This document shows positions 58,297 through 64,000 of a stretch of 64,000 bases of DNA, piece by piece (position 1 is the stretch's first letter; every line of letters starts with the position of its first letter). The DNA lies in assembly GCA_020854265.1 (NCBI GenBank), contig JADZFU010000004.1, positions 310,001 to 374,000 on the forward strand, read 5' to 3'. The position numbers and the translations under genes are program-made. The notes beneath the pieces are model-generated. The model saw nothing but the letters and a program-made list of their open reading frames with translations, did no database searches and was not told where the DNA came from. This stretch comes from Candidatus Uhrbacteria bacterium. Lineage in GTDB: Bacteria; Patescibacteriota; Patescibacteriia; 2-12-FULL-60-25.

Positions 58297-59000
58297 GCTA
58301 TGCGATCAAAATCGACCACTTTGAAGGTCCGCTGGACCTGCTTTTACAGCTCGTAGAATCGGCAGAGCTCGATATCACTAAGGTGTCTTTGTTGGAGGTT
58401 ACGGAGCCGTTTGTAAAACATGTTGAGGCAAATCGCGGGAAAATCCCGCCCGAAGAGCTGGCGGATTTTTTAGTGGTTGCTGCAAAACTGGTCTATCTCA
58501 AATCGAAGGCATTGTTACCTGATTTACATGATCCTTCTTTAGAAGAAGGGCCGGATCTGGAATCTCAACTTCGGATGTACAAGGTTTTCGTTGAAGCGGC
58601 GAAACAACTGGGTACACGCTGGCTCGAAGGAAAATCAATGTACGGGCGCCTTTCGAGACCGGTAAAGCAGACCGAGCCGGTGTTTGCGCCGCCAACAGGT
58701 GTGGATGGCCAAACATTGAAAGATTTGTTCCAAAAAGCGATCCGACGCATCGAGCCTATTCTCTCATTGCCCAAAGCGGCAATTGAGCGTGTCGTAACAA
58801 TAGAAGAAAAAATTTCGACTCTGCATGCGCGGGTAAGGCAGATGATGCGTGTTTCTTTTCATCGATTCTTGGCCGAGTCACAGGACCGAGCTGAAATGGT
58901 GGTAGGATTCTTGGCATTGCTGGAGCTTATCAAACAAAAATCTGTTACCGTCGAACAGAACGAACTCTTCAGCGATATACAGCTGCAACATGCCGAATAA
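58293..59000 (+). CDS. scpA: Segregation and condensation protein A
   Basis: The kleisin subunit of SMC-ScpAB, 235 residues. The N-terminal block FEGPLDLLLQLVESAELDI and EELADFLVVAAKLVYLKSKALLP are diagnostic. The C-terminal winged helix has SFHRFLAESQDRAEMVVGFLALLEL. It overlaps aspS at the 5' end and scpB at the 3' end. Confidence 0.95.
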   Translation: MSYAIKIDHFEGPLDLLLQLVESAELDITKVSLLEVTEPFVKHVEANRGKIPPEELADFLVVAAKLVYLKSKALLPDLHDPSLEEGPDLESQLRMYKVFVEAAKQLGTRWLEGKSMYGRLSRPVKQTEPVFAPPTGVDGQTLKDLFQKAIRRIEPILSLPKAAIERVVTIEEKISTLHARVRQMMRVSFHRFLAESQDRAEMVVGFLALLELIKQKSVTVEQNELFSDIQLQHAE

Positions 59001-59583
59001 TATGAATCTCTCCTCGCGATTAGAAGCAATCTTGTTTGCCGCCGCCCAGCCGCTATCAAAAAAGCGGCTTATGGATGTTACCGGCGCCGATGCAAAGGAG
59101 CTCGAATCCGCTTTTAAAGAACTTGCAGAGCGGCATGGAAAGGAAAGCGGTATTGTTTTGGTTGTTCATGGAAACGAGTACGAGCTGGTAACTAATCCGG
59201 ATGCCGCCGAAGAGGTACGTGCCGTGCTAAAAGCCGAGCAGCAGGGCGAGCTTTCCAGACCGTCGCTCGAAGCGCTGGCCATTTTGGCATATCGCGGGCC
59301 TATGACGAGGCCGGAACTTGAACAGATCCGCGGCGTCCAGTCGTCCATGATTTTGAGAAATTTGATGCTTCGCGGCTTGGTTGAGATGCGAGAGGAACAG
59401 AAACTCGGTCAGCCGGTCTACGAAGTAACGGCAGAATTTTACAAACATATTGGTTATACCAGCCCAAGCGAACTACCTGATTACGAAGCGCTCCGCGGAC
59501 ACTCAGCCGTTGTCCAAGCTTTGCAGGAGCTTGAGCCCGCCGAGAACCCTGCGGAGGGAGATAAGCCATCACACGCCGTATGA
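58990..59583 (+). CDS. scpB: Segregation and condensation protein B
   Basis: The protein is 197 residues with two winged-helix domains. LEAILFAAAQPLSKKRLMDV, PSLEALAILAYRGPMTRPELEQIRGV and GLVEMREEQKLGQPVYEVT are typical. The start may be 58990 (overlapping scpA by 11 bp) or the ATG at 59002. It partners with ScpA. It overlaps dacA by ATGA. Confidence 0.95.
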   Translation: MPNNMNLSSRLEAILFAAAQPLSKKRLMDVTGADAKELESAFKELAERHGKESGIVLVVHGNEYELVTNPDAAEEVRAVLKAEQQGELSRPSLEALAILAYRGPMTRPELEQIRGVQSSMILRNLMLRGLVEMREEQKLGQPVYEVTAEFYKHIGYTSPSELPDYEALRGHSAVVQALQELEPAENPAEGDKPSHAV

Positions 59584-60488
59584 CTCCCGAACTAGTAGTT
59601 TTTATGGCCGGTACCCTTGTTTTACGCGCTCTTGCCGAGCCGGACACGCTTGCGGTACATCGTCTGCCAACGGCGAAATACGTTTCAAGCAATAGCCCTG
59701 CCCCGATTAAAAAAGACGAAACAACGCTCGGTGTCGTTGTTTCAGCAGCCTCGGCTGTGGTTATGGATGCCGGGAGCGGCGAATTGCTTTATGAAAAGGA
59801 TGCCGACGAGCCTCTTCCGCTGGCGAGCTTGACCAAACTGGTCGCCGCCATGACTTATCTCGACTCGAAACCGGATTTAAGCAAACCGATTGCACTAAAT
59901 GCAGCCGATAACGGGATCGGAAGGGAAATCGTGCCACTCGATGAAACATTTACCGGCAATGATGTATTGCAGGCCTTGCTTGTGGGATCTGCAAATGAAG
60001 CGGCGAATGCGCTTGCCCGTACGCAAGGAGGAAAGCAGGCGTTTGTCGATGCAATGAACAAAAAAGCAAAATCCATCGGCATGGAACGGACGGTATTTGT
60101 CGATGCGTCAGGGGAAGACCCGAGAAATCGCGGTACGGCGCGTGATGTCGCGACGGCGCTCAAAGCCGCGATGGCGTACCCGGAAATTGCCGCAGCCGCA
60201 TCCAAACCTCAGGTATCGGTCAAAGGAAATAAAAAAGCGTACCTCGTAAAGTCGACGAATCTTCTTATTGCATCCGATTTGAACCGCGGAGATTATAAAG
60301 TCGTTGCAGCAAAAACCGGAACCCTACCGGAGGCGGGATTCTGTTTTGCTCAGGCGACACGCGACAATCAGGGCCATACCATTATCTCCGTTGTATTGGG
60401 AGGGGAGACGCATTTCTCGCGTTTTCAAGACGTAAAAGCAATGACCTATTGGGCATTCCGGAGTTATGCATGGCCGGCTCGGAATTGA
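59580..60488 (+). CDS. dacA: D-alanyl-D-alanine carboxypeptidase-type serine hydrolase (S11)
   Basis: The protein is 302 residues. A weak hydrophobic N-terminus may be an export signal. Motifs SLTK (PLASLTKLVAAM), SAN (VGSANEAANAL) and KTG (AAKTGTLPEAGF) are all there. It would trim stem peptides outside the membrane. The usual C-terminal membrane-binding domain of PBP5 is absent, so it may be soluble or anchored only by the N-terminus. Confidence 0.9.
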   Translation: MTPELVVFMAGTLVLRALAEPDTLAVHRLPTAKYVSSNSPAPIKKDETTLGVVVSAASAVVMDAGSGELLYEKDADEPLPLASLTKLVAAMTYLDSKPDLSKPIALNAADNGIGREIVPLDETFTGNDVLQALLVGSANEAANALARTQGGKQAFVDAMNKKAKSIGMERTVFVDASGEDPRNRGTARDVATALKAAMAYPEIAAAASKPQVSVKGNKKAYLVKSTNLLIASDLNRGDYKVVAAKTGTLPEAGFCFAQATRDNQGHTIISVVLGGETHFSRFQDVKAMTYWAFRSYAWPARN

Positions 60489-61395
60489 TTTGCGGCATGT
60501 TCCTGTCCATGGAGCTGGCGCCGGCGTAAGCCATGCATCCGTCGAGCTTGCCGAGGCGTTAATACAGTTAGCCGTTTCAAGAAGGCAAATAGAATTACTT
60601 AATAAAAAAGGCGGTTTTTTGACGGTCAGGAAGTTCATCCGAGATAAAAAGATCGATTGTCTGCTTGTTCCGAGCGGTGCAGTACCGCCGTTCATGAATA
60701 TCCCGTGCTTCCCTTGGGTTCATGATGTCGAGATTTTCGAACATCCGGAGTGGTTTGACCAATCGTTTTTAAAGCGTGCGATCACAACCCGATTATTTTT
60801 ACGCGGTATCCACCGAGCGCCGCATATTTTTACTGTCAGCGAAGACACGAAGGAAAAATTGGTGCGGATGAGCGGAGTAGCCGAACAGCGAATAACCGTT
60901 ACTTATCAGGGTATAAAACCCATCGCGCCTGGATCGAAAAAAAGATATGCGTTGATACTCGGGAGCGTCAATCCGAGAAAAAATATTCCATTCATCCAAC
61001 AAATTTGGCCGGAGGTTCAAAAGCGTATTTCGGATGCCGAGCTGATTATTGCCGGTCAGCCTTACATGACATTTGATGACCAGGAACGCGATGAGTTGAT
61101 CAGGCATGCCACGGTTTTATTGCTTCCTTCCTTTCATGAAGGATTTGGCCGAACCGCTCTTGAGGCTATGTCGGCTGGCGTGCCGGTCATCGCTTCTAAC
61201 CGAGGAGCAATACCCGAGGTTGTGGGTGATGCGGGACGGTTATACGACCCGACGGACCGACATGCCTGGATCGAAGGAATCGTATCGGCTTTTAACGATT
61301 CGCTGGATGGAAGCAGGGGAATGGAGCGTTCAAGGTTATTTTCTTGGGATAAAACAGCCAGGATCATGCTTGCCAAGCTGGAAGAATACTGTTAA
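60466..61395 (+). CDS. Glycosyltransferase, GT4 family
   Basis: The protein is 309 residues. GIDLRHVPVHGAGAGVSHASVELA is the acceptor-domain start, ILGSVNPRKNIPF and ATVLLLPSFHEGFGRTALEAMSAGVPVIASNRGAIPEV form the GT4 donor site. The N-terminal domain is short for the family. It overlaps dacA by 23 bp, so it is probably co-translated. Substrate unknown. Confidence 0.85.
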   Translation: MHGRLGIDLRHVPVHGAGAGVSHASVELAEALIQLAVSRRQIELLNKKGGFLTVRKFIRDKKIDCLLVPSGAVPPFMNIPCFPWVHDVEIFEHPEWFDQSFLKRAITTRLFLRGIHRAPHIFTVSEDTKEKLVRMSGVAEQRITVTYQGIKPIAPGSKKRYALILGSVNPRKNIPFIQQIWPEVQKRISDAELIIAGQPYMTFDDQERDELIRHATVLLLPSFHEGFGRTALEAMSAGVPVIASNRGAIPEVVGDAGRLYDPTDRHAWIEGIVSAFNDSLDGSRGMERSRLFSWDKTARIMLAKLEEYC

Positions 61396-61416
61396 TCTAG
61401 CGCCTGCTTAGATTAT

Positions 61417-61493
61417 GGCGGGGTAGCTCAGCTGGTTAGAGCGTGGGACTCATAAGCCCGAGGTCGGCGGTTCGATTCCGCCCCCCGCTACCA
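61417..61493 (+). tRNA. tRNA with CAU anticodon (elongator Met, or Ile2)
   Basis: 77 nt. GGCGGGG pairs with CCCCGCT, the discriminator is A and CCA is encoded. Loop CTCATAA. D-stem pair C11-G24 marks an elongator. The anticodon stem TGGGA/GCCCG has an apparent A31-G39 mismatch. A tRNA-Ile2 to be modified by TilS cannot be excluded. Confidence 0.9.
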
Positions 61494-61494
61494 T

Positions 61495-61523
61495 GAAAAA
61501 ACAGCGTTTTTGCGCTGTTTTTT
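61495..61523 (+). terminator. Terminator after the CAU tRNA
   Basis: AAAAAACAGCG and CGCTGTTTTTT around a T-rich loop, followed by CTTAT. Confidence 0.8.
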
Positions 61524-61571
61524 CTTATATATTCTCGAAATAGCTGTTTTGTGATAGAGTTCCGGCAACGT

Positions 61572-62036
61572 ATGTTCATCACGACGCATGCGGCTCTTGG
61601 AGCCTTGATTGCGCAGCAAATTCCTGACCAACCATTCGCTGCTTTTGTTTTGGGCATGGCATCTCATTTTTTGAGCGATATCATCCCTCATGGCGATACC
61701 AACCTCTATAAAAGCTACATTTCAGGCAAGCATGTAAAACGCTCGATTGCGTATATTGTGATCGATTCAATTATTGCGTTGTTATTCGTTCTATTCCTTT
61801 TCAATGTTGGACTTGGTGATGCAAAATTTGCCGTAACCATGGGCATTATTGGAGGCGTTTTGCCTGATTTTATCGTCGCGATTTACGAGGTGCTGCGGCT
61901 ACGCGGGCTCGGATGGTTCCACCGCCTGCATTTCTTTTTCCATAATATGGTGAGCGAGAAAAAAGACATGACGTTTGCATCAGGTTTTGCCATGCAGATG
62001 GTATTTTTAGCAGCAGTGATTTCTCTGGTTGTGTAA
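61572..62036 (+). CDS. Membrane protein of the YdjM/DUF457-type hydrolase family
   Basis: The protein is 154 residues with about four hydrophobic segments. MFITTHAALGALIAQ, GMASHFLSDIIPHGD and GVLPDFIVAIYE carry the conserved His/Asp residues of membrane-bound putative metal hydrolases. Start at the ATG at 61572; TAGAGT lies 11 nt upstream. Activity is unproven for the family. Confidence 0.75.
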   Translation: MFITTHAALGALIAQQIPDQPFAAFVLGMASHFLSDIIPHGDTNLYKSYISGKHVKRSIAYIVIDSIIALLFVLFLFNVGLGDAKFAVTMGIIGGVLPDFIVAIYEVLRLRGLGWFHRLHFFFHNMVSEKKDMTFASGFAMQMVFLAAVISLVV

Positions 62037-62056
62037 GAGGCTTTGCAAAGAAATAC

Positions 62057-62085
62057 AAAAAATCCTCCGATATGGAGGATTTTTT
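62057..62085. terminator. Bidirectional terminator
   Basis: AAAAAATCCTCC, loop GATAT, GGAGGATTTTTT, between the membrane gene (+) and tRNA-fMet (-). Confidence 0.88.
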
Positions 62086-62087
62086 GT

Positions 62088-62164
62088 TGGTTGCGGGGGT
62101 TGGATTTGAACCAACGACCTCCTGGTTATGAGCCAGGCGAGCTGCCAAACTGCTCTACCCCGCT
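62088..62164 (-). tRNA. Initiator tRNA-fMet (CAU)
   Basis: 77 nt, minus strand, CCA encoded. The first base A1 faces A72 (unpaired acceptor end) and the D-stem has A11-U24, both initiator features. Anticodon stem CCTGG/CCAGG, loop CTCATAA. The usual three G-C pairs at 29-31/39-41 are here U29-A41, G30-C40, G31-C39. Confidence 0.93.
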
Positions 62165-62243
62165 ACGCTTGTGGTCGAGACTATACGTGCATCTTGCCAG
62201 CACGTCAAGCCTTGGCTAAGCTATTCCCGCTCTACAACAGCAG

Positions 62244-62330
62244 GCCGCGATGGCGGAATTGGTAGACGCACGGGACTCAAAATCCCGCGATCGCAAGGTC
62301 ATGAGAGTTCGATTCTCTCTCGCGGCACCA
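62244..62330 (+). tRNA. tRNA-Leu (CAA)
   Basis: 87 nt with a long variable arm (class II). GCCGCGA pairs with TCGCGGC, the discriminator is A and CCA is encoded. Anticodon loop CTCAAAA, reading UUG. Confidence 0.95.
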
Positions 62331-62332
62331 AA

Positions 62333-62358
62333 ACATACGGACATGGTCCGTATTTTTT
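62333..62358 (+). terminator. Terminator after tRNA-Leu
   Basis: ATACGGAC (62335-62342), loop ATG, GTCCGTAT (62346-62353), then TTTTT. Confidence 0.85.
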
Positions 62359-62360
62359 GT

Positions 62361-62366
62361 TATAAT
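62361..62366 (+). promoter_or_regulatory. Extended -10 of the Kef-type gene
   Basis: TGTTATAAT, with TATAAT at 62361-62366, ends 9 nt before the GTG at 62376. It directly follows the tRNA-Leu terminator. Confidence 0.6.
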
Positions 62367-62375
62367 AGCTTCATT

Positions 62376-64000
62376 GTGAACGTTTTTTTTGAAATTGCTT
62401 CGATTCTGGTGATCACGGTCGGTATCTCATGGCTGATGCAGAAATTGAAGCAGCCGCTCGTTTTGGCGTATGTCGTTACGGGCTTTGTTGTCGGACCGGC
62501 TGTTTTAGGTCTCCTGCACTCCTACGAGATTTTTGAATTGCTGTCCAAGTTAGGCGTCACCGCGCTTTTGTTTATTGTCGGATTGAGTTTGAGTCCAAAA
62601 GTCGTAAAGGATGTAGGCCCAGTCTCCATGGCTGCCGGTCTTGGACAAATAGGATTTACGGCACTCTTTGGATTTTTGATTGCAATGGCATTGGGGTATA
62701 GCTGGGTTGCATCCGTGTACATCGCTTTGGCGCTTACGTTCAGCAGTACCATCATCATGCTGAAGCATTTGCAGGACCGGCATGAGCTAGGGACTCTCTA
62801 CGGACGAATTTCTACAGGAATATTACTTGTTCAGGATTTGGCGGCGGTGTTTGTATTAGTGGTGCTGACGGTGCTTAGCTCAGGCGCAGGCAATATCCAA
62901 GTCGCGGGCATTGTTCTTGTGAAAGCGTTGCTTCTGGCGATTTTTGTCGCGTTTGCGGCGCGTGTTGTTTTGCCTGCCATGACCAAGTCATTTGCGGCAT
63001 CGCAAGAGTTCTTGCTTATTTTTTCTATTGCTTGGGGCGCCGGAGTAGCAGCTTTATTCCAGTGGGCAGGGTTTTCAATTGAAATGGGCGCGTTGGCGGC
63101 CGGAGTCGCACTTTCCACATCGCCATACCATTTTGAAATAAGTTCAAAGATGAAGGTCTTGCGGGATTTTTTTGTCGCAATATTTTTTATCATTCTCGGT
63201 GCCGGACTCTCTTTTGAAGGTTCAAGCAACCTGCTTTGGCCGACGCTGCTCCTTTCGGTTTTCGTGTTAATCGGCAATCCGTTCATCATGATGGTTATCA
63301 TGGGGGTCATGGGCTACAGCCGCAACGTGTCATTCAGGACGGGAATAGGCATGGCCCAAATCAGCGAGTTTTCCTTGGTACTTGCGGTCCTCGCACTCCA
63401 GCTCGGACACATTAATCGAGAGGTTGTATCGCTAATAACCTTGGTAGGGGTGTGTACGATTGCCGTATCGAGTTACATGCTCGCCAACTCCGATCGTTTA
63501 TACGATTTGTTAAAGAACCGCTTATCCATCTTCGAACGCAAACAAACCAAGCCCGAGTATATTCCGATACAATCTTACGAGGCGATCTTGTTCGGCTGTC
63601 ACAGGCTCGGAAAAGATTTTGTTCCTTTTTTAAGAAAGCACATCAATGAATTTGTCATTGTCGATTATGATCCTGCAGCCATTGATGATTTAAAACGACA
63701 GGGAATCCCGGCACAGTACGGCGATGCAGGCGACCATGAATTCATCGAAGAGCTCGATTTCCACAAAATGAAATTATTGGTAACAACCATTCCGGATCTC
63801 GAGACCAATCGGCACCTCACACGGAAGCTCCGAAAAGAATCACCCAAAGGAATCGCGATCGTCATGGCTCATGCGGCCGAAGAGGCCATCCTTCTTTACG
63901 ATGATGTGGCGGATTACGTAATCCTTCCGCCTTTTTTGGGAGGCAATTACGCTTCGCTCCTGCTTGAGCGGTATGGGTTTGACCGGAACGAATTTACACA
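62376..64000 (+). CDS. Kef-type cation/proton antiporter with RCK (TrkA-N) domain, partial
   Basis: At least 541 residues from the GTG at 62376, open to the window end. About twelve hydrophobic segments of the CPA2 fold occupy 1-370, with LLFIVGLSLSPK, TFSSTIIMLKHLQD and GILLVQDLAAV (the ion-binding Asp pair region). A cytoplasmic Rossmann domain starts near 400: AILFGCHRLGKDFVPFL is the nucleotide loop, with Cys and His in place of the usual Gly-x-Gly start. Probably K+/H+ or Na+/H+ exchange. No SD; likely leaderless. Confidence 0.9.
   Translation, partial: MNVFFEIASILVITVGISWLMQKLKQPLVLAYVVTGFVVGPAVLGLLHSYEIFELLSKLGVTALLFIVGLSLSPKVVKDVGPVSMAAGLGQIGFTALFGFLIAMALGYSWVASVYIALALTFSSTIIMLKHLQDRHELGTLYGRISTGILLVQDLAAVFVLVVLTVLSSGAGNIQVAGIVLVKALLLAIFVAFAARVVLPAMTKSFAASQEFLLIFSIAWGAGVAALFQWAGFSIEMGALAAGVALSTSPYHFEISSKMKVLRDFFVAIFFIILGAGLSFEGSSNLLWPTLLLSVFVLIGNPFIMMVIMGVMGYSRNVSFRTGIGMAQISEFSLVLAVLALQLGHINREVVSLITLVGVCTIAVSSYMLANSDRLYDLLKNRLSIFERKQTKPEYIPIQSYEAILFGCHRLGKDFVPFLRKHINEFVIVDYDPAAIDDLKRQGIPAQYGDAGDHEFIEELDFHKMKLLVTTIPDLETNRHLTRKLRKESPKGIAIVMAHAAEEAILLYDDVADYVILPPFLGGNYASLLLERYGFDRNEFT

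Noticed and set aside
1-64000. Alternative genetic code (TGA as Gly, as in SR1/Gracilibacteria)
   Set aside because: TGA serves as a stop in many confident genes here, including ATGA overlaps such as 5045-5048, 17847-17850 and 58293-58296, and no conserved domain needs TGA as sense.
1-64000. CRISPR array, prophage or insertion sequence
   Set aside because: I saw no spaced repeat series, no transposase, integrase or phage structural gene, and no long inverted repeats other than terminators.

Overview
The window looks like a chromosome segment of a member of the Candidatus Patescibacteria (CPR) or a similarly compact bacterium. This is an inference. The evidence is densely packed genes with many ATGA overlaps, several pared-down core proteins (a MurF-like ligase without the N-terminal UDP domain, an aspartyl-tRNA synthetase without the GAD insertion, an 82-residue stand-alone NifU C-domain), a small CxxC zinc-ribbon protein of a CPR-typical kind, and no recognisable respiratory or amino-acid pathway apart from one orphan aspartokinase. 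TGA is a normal stop, so this is not an SR1/Gracilibacteria code. No mobile element, phage or CRISPR array is seen, and no gap exceeds about 300 bases.

Layout. 0-8.3 kb: uppS, pyrG, a membrane-anchored methyltransferase, a Nudix hydrolase, rpmA, a NifU domain and mraY-ftsW-murG. 8.3-14 kb: two unknown genes, then a carotenoid cluster (prenyl synthase, crtB, crtI, a UbiA-type prenyltransferase and a CruF/DUF422 hydratase), which together predict a bacterioruberin-type C50 carotenoid. 14-24.5 kb: glutaredoxin, a large VWA protein, tRNA-Lys, GT4-murD-wecG, thpR, gltX, an M23 hydrolase and dus. 24.5-36.9 kb: uvrB, a VOC gene with a broken partial copy, dnaG-rpoD, a flavoprotein, an ABC-F ATPase, tRNA-Asn and small enzymes. 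37-43 kb: a di-haem cytochrome c lipoprotein, unknowns, greA and aspartokinase. 43-53 kb: exonuclease III, a Ca2+/Na+ antiporter, a glycosyltransferase, rarA, PBP, murF-like, tRNA-Glu, two STAS-like genes, rnhB and ruvX-recO. 53-64 kb: asnS, two anchored unknowns, aspS-scpA-scpB-dacA-GT4, three tRNAs and a Kef-type antiporter that runs off the end.

Two gene classes are interleaved. Housekeeping genes sit in coupled clusters, and the first gene usually has a -10 element only 2-11 nt before its start codon and no Shine-Dalgarno, which predicts leaderless mRNAs. About 18 other genes are mostly solitary. They have GC-rich third codon positions (Lys mostly AAG, Glu mostly GAG), strong Shine-Dalgarno sites, often a -35/17 bp/-10 promoter, and usually their own hairpin terminator. 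These cassette-like genes include the cytochrome, VWA, STAS-like, aspartokinase, glutaredoxin, Nudix and many unknowns. They look like an accessory set with a separate expression style or origin.

Functionally the window supplies much of peptidoglycan assembly (undecaprenyl-PP, lipid I/II, MurD, MurF, a SEDS protein, a PBP, DacA, M23), DNA repair and replication parts, three aminoacyl-tRNA synthetases and the pigment pathway, which shares prenyl diphosphate precursors with UppS.
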